Source: an uncultured Dorea sp. (GTDB lineage Bacteria; Bacillota; Clostridia; Lachnospirales; Lachnospiraceae). From it: 64,000 bases of DNA. The notes beneath the pieces were generated by a model. The model was not told the origin of the DNA. It saw only the letters and a program-made list of their open reading frames with translations, and did not search any database. Each line of letters opens with the position of its first letter. Position 1 is the stretch's first letter. The stretch is taken from contig CAJTVU010000001.1 of the NCBI GenBank assembly GCA_910580235.1, positions 1 to 64,000 on the forward strand, given 5' to 3'. The translations under genes were made by a program, and so were the position numbers. Shown here one piece after another: positions 33,784 through 42,712 of this stretch.

Positions 33784-35070
33784 ATGTTTGCAGACAGGGC
33801 AAAGATATTCATACGGTCAGGCAAAGGCGGCGACGGGCATGTAAGCTTCCGAAGGGAGCTGTATGTGCCGAACGGCGGCCCCGACGGCGGCGACGGCGGG
33901 CGCGGCGGCGACGTCATCTTCGAGATTGACGAGGGGCTTAACACTCTGCAGGATTTCCGGCATAAGACGAAATTCGCGGCCAGGGATGGCGAACAGGGGG
34001 GGAAGCGCAGATGCCACGGCAAAGACGCCGAAGATATTATTTTAAAAGTCCCGGAGGGGACCGTCATCAAGGAGGCGGAATCCGGCAAGGTCATCGCAGA
34101 CATGTCCGGTGAGAACCGAAGGCAGATCGTGCTGAAAGGCGGGCGCGGCGGCCTGGGCAATCAGCATTTTGCCACGGCTACGATGCAGATCCCCAAATAT
34201 GCCCAGCCAGGACAGCCGTCGCAGGAACTTTGGATCTCTATGGAGCTCAAAGTCATCGCAGACGTAGGACTGGTAGGCTTCCCAAATGTCGGGAAGTCCA
34301 CCTTCCTCTCCCGCGTTACTAATGCACAGCCAAAGATCGCAAATTACCATTTCACGACATTAAATCCCAATCTCGGGGTCGTGGATTTAGATGATGCGAA
34401 AGGATTCGTTATCGCAGACATACCTGGGCTTATTGAAGGAGCATCTGAGGGCGTAGGGCTGGGACACGAGTTCCTTCGCCACATTGAGCGCACGAAGATG
34501 ATGATCCACGTGGTGGACGCGGCTGGAAGCGAAGGGCGCGACCCGGTAGACGACGTCTATAAGATCAATGCGGAGCTTGAAGCTTATAATGCACATATCG
34601 CAAGACGTCCGCAAGTCATCGCAGCCAATAAGACAGATCTGATCTACGAGGGCGAGGAGGAGAGCCCGGTAGATCGTCTGAGAGCAGAATTTGAGCCAAA
34701 GGGCTTTAAGGTATTTCCAATCTCCGGCGTGACGGGAGCCGGGGTCTCTGAGCTTCTTTATTACGTATCAGAGAAGCTAAAAGATATGCCCGATGCGCCG
34801 GTCGTATTCGAACAGGAATATTTTCCGGAGGAGGAGCTTTTCTATATCGACCTCCCTTACACTGTTGTAAAAGAAAAGGACGTATATGTAGTGGAAGGGC
34901 CGAAGATCGAGAAGATGCTTGGCTACACGAACCTGGATTCTGAGAAAGGGTTCGCATTCTTCCAGAAATTCTTAAAAGATACAGGCATATTAAAAGATCT
35001 GGAAGAAGCGGGCATCCAGGAGGGCGATACGGTAAAGATGTACGGCCTGCAGTTCGATTATTATAAATAG
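33784..35070 (+). CDS. obgE: GTPase ObgE/CgtA
   Basis: A 428-residue GTPase for late 50S assembly and stress signalling. The Gly-rich Obg fold (GGPDGGDGGRGGDVIF, then GGRGGLGNQHF) fills about 1-158. The G domain follows with GFPNVGKSTF, DIPGLIEGA and NKTD. A C-terminal OCT domain (about 350-428) is present. Start ATG 33784 with AAGGAG; a longer frame from 33724 crosses the attenuator and is rejected. Confidence 0.97.
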   Translation: MFADRAKIFIRSGKGGDGHVSFRRELYVPNGGPDGGDGGRGGDVIFEIDEGLNTLQDFRHKTKFAARDGEQGGKRRCHGKDAEDIILKVPEGTVIKEAESGKVIADMSGENRRQIVLKGGRGGLGNQHFATATMQIPKYAQPGQPSQELWISMELKVIADVGLVGFPNVGKSTFLSRVTNAQPKIANYHFTTLNPNLGVVDLDDAKGFVIADIPGLIEGASEGVGLGHEFLRHIERTKMMIHVVDAAGSEGRDPVDDVYKINAELEAYNAHIARRPQVIAANKTDLIYEGEEESPVDRLRAEFEPKGFKVFPISGVTGAGVSELLYYVSEKLKDMPDAPVVFEQEYFPEEELFYIDLPYTVVKEKDVYVVEGPKIEKMLGYTNLDSEKGFAFFQKFLKDTGILKDLEEAGIQEGDTVKMYGLQFDYYK

Positions 35071-35085
35071 ATCAGGAGAAAGACA

Positions 35086-35376
35086 ATGACGACAAAACAA
35101 AGAGCATATTTAAAAAGCCTTGCTATGACGATGGAGCCGATCTTCCGGACAGGCAAGAACAGCATGACGCCGGAATTTACCGCGGCTGTCGCAGAGGCGC
35201 TTGAAGCGAGGGAGCTGATTAAGATCAGCGTTCTGAAGAACTGTGCGGACGACCCGAAAGAGCTGGCGGAGATGCTTGCGGAGCGCACGCGCTCCCAGGT
35301 AGTACAGGTCATCGGCAGGAAGATCGTATTGTATAAAGAGGGGAAAGAGAAGAACAAAAAGATCCAACTTCCCTAA
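35086..35376 (+). CDS. yhbY: Ribosome assembly RNA-binding protein YhbY
   Basis: A 96-residue CRM-domain protein that binds pre-50S rRNA. The family pattern TTKQRAYLKSLA...PIFRTGKN...LIKISVLKNC and VQVIGRKIVLYK is complete. RBS AGGAGAAAG. It lies between obg and nadD in the assembly cluster. Confidence 0.95.
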   Translation: MTTKQRAYLKSLAMTMEPIFRTGKNSMTPEFTAAVAEALEARELIKISVLKNCADDPKELAEMLAERTRSQVVQVIGRKIVLYKEGKEKNKKIQLP

Positions 35377-35407
35377 AAACCAAGCGGGAGGCACAGCAGC
35401 TGAAACT

Positions 35408-36037
35408 ATGAGAATCGGTATTATGGGCGGGACATTCGATCCGATCCACAACGGACATCTGATGCTGGGAGAGGCGGCTCTTTCCCAGTTCTCTCTTGAC
35501 GAGATATGGTTTATGCCGAATGGGAACCCGCCCCACAAGGACAGAAGCTCTATTCAATCTGACGCGCGTGTGCGCGCTCATATGACGGCCCTCGCCATCG
35601 AAGGCAGGGAAAGATTCCGTCTGGAGCTGTACGAGGCAGAGCGGGAGAGCGTGTCTTATTCCTATGAGACATTGGAACATTTCCGGGACAGCAGAAGAGG
35701 AGACAAGTTTTACTTCATCATAGGCGCAGATTCTCTTCTGGCGATCGAGACATGGGCAAGCCCTGATCGGGTGCTGAGAGCCTGCACGATCCTTGCCGCC
35801 TATCGCGGAGATATGGACACACCTGAAGAAATGAACGTACAGATCCATTATCTGAATGAAAAATACGACGCGGACATCCGCCTCCTGCGCGCGCCGCTTA
35901 TGGACGTATCTTCCCGGGAGCTGAGGGAAGCGATACGAAGGGGAGAGGACGTCGCAGCATACGTGCCTGAGAAAGTGGCCGCCTACATCAGAAAAGAGGG
36001 ACTATATGGAAGAAAAGATCCGAAAGATGAGCCATAA
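35408..36037 (+). CDS. nadD: Nicotinate-nucleotide adenylyltransferase
   Basis: A 209-residue enzyme making deamido-NAD from NaMN and ATP. The nucleotidyl-transferase motif GGTFDPIHNGHL and the C-terminal VSSRELREAIRRGED are visible. The length is normal. It overlaps the yqeK start by 32 bp. Confidence 0.97.
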   Translation: MRIGIMGGTFDPIHNGHLMLGEAALSQFSLDEIWFMPNGNPPHKDRSSIQSDARVRAHMTALAIEGRERFRLELYEAERESVSYSYETLEHFRDSRRGDKFYFIIGADSLLAIETWASPDRVLRACTILAAYRGDMDTPEEMNVQIHYLNEKYDADIRLLRAPLMDVSSRELREAIRRGEDVAAYVPEKVAAYIRKEGLYGRKDPKDEP

Positions 36038-36602
36038 GCTGAAAAAAGAGCTGGACAAGGAGCGTTATGAACATACGATGGGAGTCATGTACACGGCGGC
36101 GGCCCTTGCCATGCGGCACGGAGCGGACATAGGACAGGCGCTTACCGCAGGGCTTCTCCACGACTGCGCTAAATGCCTTTCCGAGGATAAGAAGATGAAG
36201 ATGTGCGGAAAATATAATCTTCCCATCTCAAAGGCAGAGCGGGAGAATCCAAGCCTCTTACACGCCAAGCTTGGAGCCTGCCTCGCATGGAAGAAGTACA
36301 AGGTGGAAGATCGGGCCGTCCTGCGCGCGATCGCGAGCCACACGACCGGAAGGCCGGGAATGAGCCTCCTTGATAAGATCGTGTATATCGCCGATTATAT
36401 CGAGCCGGGAAGAAAAGAGCTTCCCAACATGGCTCACATACGTGCGCTTGCTTTCCAGGACATTGATGAATGCCTTAGGGCTATGCTTAGAGATTCTCTT
36501 GATTACTTGAAGACAAGGAATCTTACGATAGACCCTATGACAGAAAAAACATATGATTATTATAAAGAGATAGCAGAAAATAGCTCTCAGTGCGCTTTTT
36601 AG
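36006..36602 (+). CDS. yqeK: HD-domain Ap4A hydrolase YqeK
   Basis: A 198-residue HD hydrolase; YqeK members split diadenosine tetraphosphate symmetrically. The metal motif is seen in GLLHDCAKCLS, with H-T at ASHTTGRPGMS and the DKIVYIADYIEPGR block. It starts inside the nadD end and shares its usual neighbours nadD and rsfS. Confidence 0.95.
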   Translation: MEEKIRKMSHKLKKELDKERYEHTMGVMYTAAALAMRHGADIGQALTAGLLHDCAKCLSEDKKMKMCGKYNLPISKAERENPSLLHAKLGACLAWKKYKVEDRAVLRAIASHTTGRPGMSLLDKIVYIADYIEPGRKELPNMAHIRALAFQDIDECLRAMLRDSLDYLKTRNLTIDPMTEKTYDYYKEIAENSSQCAF

Positions 36603-36643
36603 ACTGAGGGTGCGGACAGCTGCAGAAAAGAGGAGGGAACAAA

Positions 36644-36997
36644 ATGGATAAGGCACAGGAGACAGCACGGGATATGGCGCGGATCGCCGTTCGGGCGCTG
36701 GAAGAGAAGAAAGGCGAAGACGTTTGCGTGATCGACGTATCACGGATCTCCGTCATGACAGATTATTTCGTAATCGCCCACGGGAGCAGCGACAGCCAAG
36801 TGCGTGCGCTCGTGGACAACGTAGATGAAAAAATGCAGGAGGCAGGCCATACGCTCCGGCAGCAAGAAGGAAAGGGCGGCACATGGGTACTTATGGATTA
36901 TGGAGATATCATCGTCCATGTATTTGATAAAGAGGGCCGCGCATTCTATAATCTGGAAAGGATATGGAGCGACGGAACGATCGTGGAGGAGCCTTAA
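36644..36997 (+). CDS. rsfS: Ribosome silencing factor RsfS
   Basis: A 117-residue Iojap-type factor that binds L14 and blocks subunit joining when nutrients are scarce. Conserved: KGEDVCVIDVSRISVMTDYFVI, SDSQVRALVDNV and GTWVLMDYGDIIVHVFDKEGRAFYNLERIW. RBS GAGGAGGG. Last gene of the assembly cluster, convergent with lexA. Confidence 0.96.
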   Translation: MDKAQETARDMARIAVRALEEKKGEDVCVIDVSRISVMTDYFVIAHGSSDSQVRALVDNVDEKMQEAGHTLRQQEGKGGTWVLMDYGDIIVHVFDKEGRAFYNLERIWSDGTIVEEP

Positions 36998-37012
36998 GGC
37001 TCCTCCAGTTTT
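36984..37012 (+). terminator. Terminator at the rsfS end
   Basis: TGGAGGAGCC (36984-36993) pairs with GGCTCCTCCA (36998-37007) around TTAA, followed by GTTTTA. The rsfS stop codon lies in the loop. Only the plus strand has a T-rich tail. Confidence 0.85.
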
Positions 37013-37017
37013 AATAT

Positions 37018-37632
37018 CTACAGGAACCGGAACACTCCGATCACCTTTCCCATAATCTGACAGTCCGTCACGATAATCGGATCCATCGTATCATTCTCCG
37101 GCTGTAAACGTATATAGCCGTCCTCCTTATAAAACGTCTTAACTGTAGCCCCATCCTCGACCAGCGCTACGACCATATCCCCATTGCGCGCTGTGCTAAG
37201 CTGCTCCACAAGGACCATATCCCCGTCAAGGATTCCGGCTTTGATCATGCTTTCTCCCTTTACAGTCAGCATAAAAGTCTGGTTGTTGGGCATGAACTCC
37301 AGCGGAACAGGAAAGTAGCTCTCAATATTCTGCTGTGCCAGAAGAGGCTCCCCTGCGGCCACGCGCCCGATCAAAGGGACATTGGCCATCTCGCGGCGGT
37401 TGAAGTTAAAAGAATCATCTAATATCTCGATAGCTCTCGGCTTCGTGGGGTCTCTTCGGATATACCCATTCTTCTCCAGCGTCTCAAGATGTGAGTGGAC
37501 GGAAGAAGTGGACTTTAAGCCCACTGCCTCACATATATCCCGGACTGCTGGCGGGAAGCCCCTTTCCAATATCTGTGACTTAATATATTCTAAGATCTCT
37601 TTCTGTTTCGCGCTAATCTTACCCTGTGCCAT
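37018..37632 (-). CDS. lexA: SOS repressor LexA
   Basis: A 204-residue repressor of the DNA-damage response. The N-terminal helix-turn-helix has PPAVRDICEAVGLKSTSSVHSHL. The self-cleavage bond lies in VAAGEP, with the catalytic Ser in TVKGESMIKAG and Lys in GATVKTF. Start ATG 37632 has AAAGGAGG 7 bp upstream; the ATG just before it is 3 bp closer. It is autoregulated through two LexA boxes upstream (see there). Divergent from the recombinase gene. Confidence 0.97.
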   Translation of the reverse strand: MAQGKISAKQKEILEYIKSQILERGFPPAVRDICEAVGLKSTSSVHSHLETLEKNGYIRRDPTKPRAIEILDDSFNFNRREMANVPLIGRVAAGEPLLAQQNIESYFPVPLEFMPNNQTFMLTVKGESMIKAGILDGDMVLVEQLSTARNGDMVVALVEDGATVKTFYKEDGYIRLQPENDTMDPIIVTDCQIMGKVIGVFRFL

Positions 37633-37678
37633 CATCTTACCTCCTTTAAGAGCCATATCCATGTTCTGATTTTAATTT

Positions 37679-37731
37679 ATTCTAACACATTTCAAAGAAA
37701 AAGACAAACAAATGTTTAGAAAATATGTTCG
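37679..37731 (-). promoter_or_regulatory. lexA promoter with two LexA boxes
   Basis: Minus strand: -35 TTGTCT (37702-37707), 17 bp, -10 TAGAAT (37679-37684). Box 1 CAAACAAATGTTTA (37705-37718) fits the Gram-positive LexA consensus CRAACRNNYGTTYG in 13 of 14 positions and overlaps the -35. Box 2 AGAAAATATGTTCG (37718-37731) fits in 12 of 14 and abuts it. Confidence 0.85.
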
Positions 37732-37792
37732 TAGTATCTATATGGAACAATATTTTTATCTATACGACAAATCTCAATTTTTCCAAAAGATA

Positions 37793-37821
37793 TAGACAGG
37801 GATATAAGGATGTGATATAAT
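37793..37821 (+). promoter_or_regulatory. Promoter of the tyrosine recombinase gene
   Basis: -35 TAGACA (37793-37798), 17 bp, -10 TATAAT (37816-37821), 37 bp before the ATG. It lies about 60 bp from the nearest LexA box, so direct SOS control is doubtful. Confidence 0.75.
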
Positions 37822-37858
37822 ATTAGCGAATGTAAAGATTTTACAGGGAGGATTTCAT

Positions 37859-38923
37859 ATGGCACAGACAAAGACATATCATGAACAGACACAAATCGAC
37901 CAGACACTCCGGCTGCGGGATCTTCTGAAGACGCTTCCACCTTTTGCGAAAGATTTCTTCCGTGCCATTGAGCCCCGTTCATCTGCAAGGACAAGAGTGA
38001 ATTACGCCTATGACATACGGGTATTCTTCCACTTTCTTATGGAGGTGAACCCGATTTATGCCCATTATTCTATCGACCGCTTCACTGTGCAGGACCTGGA
38101 ACGTGTCGAGCCTGTAGATATTGAGGAATATATGGAGTATCTGAAGGTATATACCCGGGACAGCGGCGAGGAGCCGATCACCAACGGGGAGCGGGGCCTG
38201 AAGAGGAAGATGTCGGCCCTTCGCAGCTTTTATAATTATTATTACATCCGCCAGGCAATCTCCAGGAACCCCACTCTTCTTGTCGATATGCCAAAGCTCC
38301 ATGACAAAGCGATCATCCGCCTGGATGCGGACGAGGTGGCTATGCTCCTTGATTTCGTAGAGGCCGCGGGCGAGCAGCTGTCTGGACAGGCGCTACATTA
38401 TTATGAGAAGACAAAGAACCGCGATCTTGCGATCCTGACTCTGCTCCTCGGTACGGGGATCCGTGTGTCGGAATGCGTAGGACTGGATCTGAACGATATT
38501 GACTTCAAAAATAATGGGATCACAGTGACACGAAAAGGCGGCAGCCAGATGGTGCTGTATTTCGGAGATGAAGTCGCCAGCGCTCTTCTCTGTTACATAG
38601 AAGCCGACAGGAAGAAGATCGATCCCCTCCCCGGCCATGAGAACGCTTTGTTCCTTTCCATCCAGAAGCGCCGCATGGGCGTGCAGGCAGTAGAGAATAT
38701 GGTAAAGAAATATGCCCGCCAGGTCACTCCTAATAAAAAAATAACGCCCCATAAGCTTAGAAGCACTTACGGGACTTCCTTATATAAGGAGACCGGAGAT
38801 ATTTATCTTGTGGCAGATGTCCTTGGCCATAAAGACGTCAACACGACGAAAAAACATTACGCGGCGATCGATGAGGACAGAAGGCGCCTGGCAGCGTCCG
38901 CCGTAAAGCTGCGGGAATCTTAA
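37859..38923 (+). CDS. Xer-type tyrosine recombinase
   Basis: A 354-residue site-specific recombinase. The SAM-like N-terminal domain covers about 20-135. The catalytic domain shows GTGIRVSE (Arg), RKGG (Lys), HKLRSTYGTSLY (His and Arg), LGHKDVNTTKKHYAAI (His and the nucleophile Tyr). It is somewhat longer than E. coli XerC/XerD (about 300) and has a 35-residue N-terminal extension. Next to lexA in this group of organisms it is likely the chromosome-dimer recombinase or a close relative, not a phage integrase: no phage genes are nearby. Confidence 0.9.
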   Translation: MAQTKTYHEQTQIDQTLRLRDLLKTLPPFAKDFFRAIEPRSSARTRVNYAYDIRVFFHFLMEVNPIYAHYSIDRFTVQDLERVEPVDIEEYMEYLKVYTRDSGEEPITNGERGLKRKMSALRSFYNYYYIRQAISRNPTLLVDMPKLHDKAIIRLDADEVAMLLDFVEAAGEQLSGQALHYYEKTKNRDLAILTLLLGTGIRVSECVGLDLNDIDFKNNGITVTRKGGSQMVLYFGDEVASALLCYIEADRKKIDPLPGHENALFLSIQKRRMGVQAVENMVKKYARQVTPNKKITPHKLRSTYGTSLYKETGDIYLVADVLGHKDVNTTKKHYAAIDEDRRRLAASAVKLRES

Positions 38924-39018
38924 GCTTATTCTTTATAGCCAAATGAAATACAATCTGTTAAAATTATCCGTGGACAAAAAAATGTCTGAGGAATTTTGAC
39001 GCGAAAGGATTATAACAT

Positions 39019-39756
39019 ATGAGATTACAGAAGCTTTTAAGCTGTACGAGGAAGGCTGTAGACGAATATCAGATGATTGAAGAAGGCGACCACATTGCGA
39101 TAGGCATTTCCGGCGGGAAAGACAGCCTGACATTATTATATGCCCTCCATGGGCTGAAACGGTTCTACCCCCGGGCATTCCAGCTAAGCGCCATTACGGT
39201 AGACCTTGGGTATCCGCAGTGCGATCTCACTCCCGTGGCAGAGCTCTGCAAAGAGCTTGGAGTCCCCTATCATATTGTAAAGACGGACATTGCCCATATC
39301 CTGTTCGAAGAGCGCAAAGAATCCAACCCCTGCTCCCTGTGCGCCAAGATGCGGAAAGGCGCGTTAAATAAGGCTGTAAAAGAGATGGGCTGCAACAAAG
39401 TGGCGTATGCTCACCATAAAGACGACATTATAGAGACAATGCTCCTCTCTCTTCTGTTCGAGGGGCGCTTTTACTCTTTCTCTCCGCGCACTTATCTGGA
39501 CCGCATGGAGCTGACCGTCGTCCGTCCTATGATGTTCGTGGACGAGGCGGATGTGATCGGCTTTAAGAACAGGTACGACCTCCCCGTCGTCACAAGCCGA
39601 TGCCCAATAGACGGCTACACAAAGCGGCAGTATGCAAAAGAATTAGTGCGGGATTTAAACAAGGAGCATCCGGGCGCAAAGCAGAGGATGTTCACGGCCA
39701 TCTTAAACGGCGGCATCAAAGGATGGCCGCCGCGCATTAGGGACGGGGCAAAATGA
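39019..39756 (+). CDS. TtcA-family tRNA 2-thiolation protein
   Basis: A 245-residue ATP-pyrophosphatase of the TtcA/TtuA group, which thiolates a tRNA base. The PP-loop is SGGKDSLTLL; the Cys pair is CSLCAKMRKG, and YAHHKDDIIETML is the family block. TtcA modifies cytidine 32; assignment below family level is uncertain. The last seven codons lie in the repeated palindrome described next, so the C-terminus (RIRDGAK) comes from that element. Confidence 0.85.
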   Translation: MRLQKLLSCTRKAVDEYQMIEEGDHIAIGISGGKDSLTLLYALHGLKRFYPRAFQLSAITVDLGYPQCDLTPVAELCKELGVPYHIVKTDIAHILFEERKESNPCSLCAKMRKGALNKAVKEMGCNKVAYAHHKDDIIETMLLSLLFEGRFYSFSPRTYLDRMELTVVRPMMFVDEADVIGFKNRYDLPVVTSRCPIDGYTKRQYAKELVRDLNKEHPGAKQRMFTAILNGGIKGWPPRIRDGAK

Positions 39757-39776
39757 ATCTTACCCCGTCCCAGATT
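39737..39776. terminator. Bidirectional terminator, recurrent 40-bp palindrome copy 2
   Basis: GGGACGGGG (39740-39748) pairs with CCCCGTCCC (39763-39771). It is 36/40 identical to 25001-25040. It contains the stop codon of the upstream gene on the plus strand and the end of the minus-strand gene at 39776. Confidence 0.75.
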
Positions 39777-40426
39777 TATATCGCTATCTTCCTGCTTCCA
39801 GCTTTCTCTTTCAGCTCGACAAGCTGCAAGATCGTCTCGACTGTGCCGTCGATGCCGAGCACGGAGCTGTCCAGGCATACGTCGAAGCTCTCCGCCGAGC
39901 CCCACTTTTTATTGCTGTAGTAGTTATAATAACTTGCGCGCTTCTTATCCGTCTTAACGATCATCTCCTTTGCCTTTGCGTCGGTCAGGTCATAGATGCG
40001 CGCGATACGGTGGATCCTCGCATCCATATCGGCATTGATGAAGAGGGTCAGGACATTGTCATAATCCTCCAGCGCGTAGTCTGCACAGCGCCCTACGAGG
40101 ATACATGGGCCCTCGTCCGCAATCTTCTTGATGGCGTCGAACTGCGCCAGGAACACCTTATGATTAATCGGCATATCCGTGTAGTTTCCAGATGTATACC
40201 CCAGTGAATACGTGTCCATCACAAGAGAATAAAGGAAGCTGTTCGTCGGCTTCTCGTCATGTGTCTCAAACAGCTCCTGGCAGATGCCGCTCTCTTTCGC
40301 GGCGCGATCCAGCATCTCCTGATCGTAGAGCCTGATCCCGAATTCTTTCGCTACTCTCTCCCCTATCTCACGTCCGGCGCTCCCGAACTGTCTCTCAATT
40401 GTTATGATCGTGTTTGTCTTTGCCAT
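39776..40426 (-). CDS. Cytidylate kinase-like family protein
   Basis: A 216-residue protein of the cytidylate kinase-like family (not Cmk itself). The N-terminal TIITIERQFGSAGREIGERVAK and RLYDQEMLDRAAKESG blocks are typical, and CILVGRCADYALEDYDNVLTLFI and the lid-like RHRIARIYDLTDAKAKEMI region are recognisable. Substrate unknown. Start ATG 40426 with AGGAGCGTGA upstream. It is convergent with the TtcA-like gene. Confidence 0.87.
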   Translation of the reverse strand: MAKTNTIITIERQFGSAGREIGERVAKEFGIRLYDQEMLDRAAKESGICQELFETHDEKPTNSFLYSLVMDTYSLGYTSGNYTDMPINHKVFLAQFDAIKKIADEGPCILVGRCADYALEDYDNVLTLFINADMDARIHRIARIYDLTDAKAKEMIVKTDKKRASYYNYYSNKKWGSAESFDVCLDSSVLGIDGTVETILQLVELKEKAGSRKIAI

Positions 40427-40533
40427 ATAAGTCACGCTCCTTCTACAATATCCGTTCCTACCATCAGGGTACAGTACCTGCATCTATGGATAAATATATT
40501 ATACAACGATTCCCCCCAAAAGTATAGAGGATC

Positions 40534-41451
40534 TTACCCCATCCTCTCCAATCTTTCCAGTAATTGTGTGAAGTACGGCGGAAGCGGCGCGCATACTTCC
40601 AGCCACTCTCCCGTCCGCGGATGCCGGATGCCAAGGGTCTTCGCGTGAAGCGTCTGGCCTGTCAGAGAGGGGAATGGGCATTTCTTTGGCCCGTACAGGC
40701 CGTCCCCGACGATGGGGCGGCCGATGCTCGCCATATGCACGCGGATCTGATGCGTGCGCCCAGTCTCAAGGGTACACTGGATATAAGTATAGCTCCCGAA
40801 GCGCCTTAGCACTTTATAGTGGGTGATCGCTTCCCTTGCATTCTTCGCATGGGCGCTCATCTTCTTCCGCTCTGTCGGATGGCGCCCGATCGGCGCGTCC
40901 ACAGTCCCTTCATCTTCTTTTAGATTGCCATGTACGATTGCCTCATAGACACGGAGGATGGAATGGCTTTTAAGCTGTTCGGAAAGCCCGGCGTGAGCCA
41001 TATCATTTTTGCATGCTACAAGAGAGCCTGTCGTATCCATATCGATCCGATGCACGATACCAGGGCGGGCCGCTCCATTGATGCCGGAAAGCTCGTTCCC
41101 GCAATGATACAGCAGCGCATTTACAAGCGTTCCTGTGTAATGGCCGGGCGCCGGGTGCACGACCATCTGTTTTGGCTTGTTCACGATAATGATGTCACGA
41201 TCTTCATATAAAATGTCAAGGGGGATATCTTCTGCCTGGATCTTCGGCTCTTCCACATCCGGGAATACGATCTCCATCTCATCGCCCAAAATAAGCCTGT
41301 AGTTCGGTTTTACAGGCTTTCCGTTTACTTTCACATATCCGTCTTTCATTAATTTCTGTAAATAAGAGCGGGATCTCCCCTCCAGCTCTTCCGCCAGATA
41401 ACGATCTATCCGCTCCCCTTCGTCATTTTCCACCATGAAGTATTCGGTCAA
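40534..41451 (-). CDS. RluD-like 23S rRNA pseudouridine synthase
   Basis: A 305-residue pseudouridine synthase. An S4 RNA-binding domain (about 10-70) is followed by the catalytic domain with HRIDMDTTG, whose Asp is the nucleophile, LETGRTHQIRVHM and GDGLYG. RluD-type enzymes modify helix 69 of 23S rRNA. The start is a TTG at 41451, chosen because AAGGAGG lies 6 bp upstream; it overlaps lspA by 29 bp. Confidence 0.93.
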   Translation of the reverse strand: MTEYFMVENDEGERIDRYLAEELEGRSRSYLQKLMKDGYVKVNGKPVKPNYRLILGDEMEIVFPDVEEPKIQAEDIPLDILYEDRDIIIVNKPKQMVVHPAPGHYTGTLVNALLYHCGNELSGINGAARPGIVHRIDMDTTGSLVACKNDMAHAGLSEQLKSHSILRVYEAIVHGNLKEDEGTVDAPIGRHPTERKKMSAHAKNAREAITHYKVLRRFGSYTYIQCTLETGRTHQIRVHMASIGRPIVGDGLYGPKKCPFPSLTGQTLHAKTLGIRHPRTGEWLEVCAPLPPYFTQLLERLERMG

Positions 41452-41938
41452 TGTCTTCCTCCTTATAATAAAAGCACAGCAAAACAATGAACAGCGCCGT
41501 AGATACCGTCACATAAATATCTGCCACATTAAAGATGGGGAAATCGATTAATTTAAAATAAAGAAAATCCACCACATAGCCAAGCCGGATCCGGTCGATG
41601 AAATTCCCAACGGCCCCTGCGGCAATCAGGACAGCGCAGGCTCTCAGAGGAAGATACTTCCGCTCCATCGGGGCTTTTAAAAAGAACCAGACGATCGCAG
41701 CGCAGACAACGGCCACGCTTAAAAAGAAGAAGAACCGCTGGTTCTGGAACAGTCCAAAAGCCGCGCCTCTGTTCTCCAGATATTCCAGCTGGAATACGCC
41801 CTTTACAATGACATGTGGCTCTGCACCCTTCAAGTTCTTTACTGCAAGATATTTTGTAAATTGATCCAATACCGTGGCGGCGACAGTCATGGACACGGCA
41901 AGTATATAATTCAGGCAACGGTTTCGTCGATTGTCCAT
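41423..41938 (-). CDS. lspA: Lipoprotein signal peptidase LspA
   Basis: A 171-residue membrane aspartyl peptidase with four helices that cleaves prolipoprotein signals. The catalytic region shows GAVGNFIDRIRLGYVVDFL and NVADIYVTV; NRGAAFGLF is a conserved loop. Start ATG 41938 (MDNRRN) follows GAGGAGC; ATGs at 41953 and 41950 directly after the ylmH stop are alternatives. Confidence 0.95.
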   Translation of the reverse strand: MDNRRNRCLNYILAVSMTVAATVLDQFTKYLAVKNLKGAEPHVIVKGVFQLEYLENRGAAFGLFQNQRFFFFLSVAVVCAAIVWFFLKAPMERKYLPLRACAVLIAAGAVGNFIDRIRLGYVVDFLYFKLIDFPIFNVADIYVTVSTALFIVLLCFYYKEEDIDRILHGGK

Positions 41939-41954
41939 AAAGCTCCTCATCATC

Positions 41955-42710
41955 TCAAATATATTTTCTGACGGCGATCATATACCGCCCTTTCTTCGTC
42001 TCAGACAGGATTCCCTCAAAGGCGATACGCCCCATCCCTCTTACAGATATAATATCCTCATCTTTCAGATGATATCCATTGCTTGTAATAAGCTTCCCAT
42101 TGACAAAGACCTTTCCGGTCTCAATATAGGACACAAGCTTGCTTCTCGAGAGAGGATAGGCCACAGAAAGCACTGTGTCAAGGCGCACAGAAGCGACCGT
42201 CCCCTTGATCGCCTCATACCGGGGAGAATAGGACATCTCCTCTGCGTCTGTGACAGCGGCTCTCACGGCCGTATGACGGATCCGCGTCAGGTTCTGTGCA
42301 ATATAATCTGCGATCTCCTCTTTCGCCACAATGAACGCCATGTCTCCGTCCACGAGTATATCTCCAAGCTTGGCCCGCTCTATCCCAAGGTTCATAAGCG
42401 CGCCCAGATAGTCTCTGTGGGAGAGATCTTCTGCAAAACGCTTATTAGCCGGGGCGACCTGTATCGCTTTTATAGGAGGCGTATATTCAAAATAAAGAGC
42501 ATCAGGTAGAAATGCAGCCATCTGACGCTCCGATAAGCCATATCCCCCGAAAGTCTCGTACCTTGCAGGAAACAAGTCTTTGGGAGTGGTATGAAGTATA
42601 TTCAGTTCATTCAGATTCAGAAAATCTGAAAAAGTCACGATATCACGGCTGTACGCCAGGTTCGACAGCTCGATCAGCCGCTTTTTTAACATATTCTCTT
42701 CTTTATTCAT
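41955..42710 (-). CDS. ylmH: YlmH-type S4-domain RNA-binding protein
   Basis: A 251-residue protein with an N-terminal YlmH-type domain (FGGYGLSERQMAAFLPD) and a C-terminal S4 RNA-binding domain (RLDTVLSVAYPLSRSKLVSYIETGKVFVNGK). YlmH of Bacillus acts in the sepF neighbourhood and has been tied to ribosome quality control. It lies 2 bp after sepF and 1 bp before lspA in one operon. Confidence 0.92.
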   Translation of the reverse strand: MNKEENMLKKRLIELSNLAYSRDIVTFSDFLNLNELNILHTTPKDLFPARYETFGGYGLSERQMAAFLPDALYFEYTPPIKAIQVAPANKRFAEDLSHRDYLGALMNLGIERAKLGDILVDGDMAFIVAKEEIADYIAQNLTRIRHTAVRAAVTDAEEMSYSPRYEAIKGTVASVRLDTVLSVAYPLSRSKLVSYIETGKVFVNGKLITSNGYHLKDEDIISVRGMGRIAFEGILSETKKGRYMIAVRKYI

Positions 42711-42712
42711 AG

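Noticed and set aside
37859..38923. Tyrosine recombinase as a phage or island integrase
   Set aside because: No attachment-site repeats, phage or conjugation genes are adjacent. Gene length and domain layout fit a Xer-type housekeeping recombinase.
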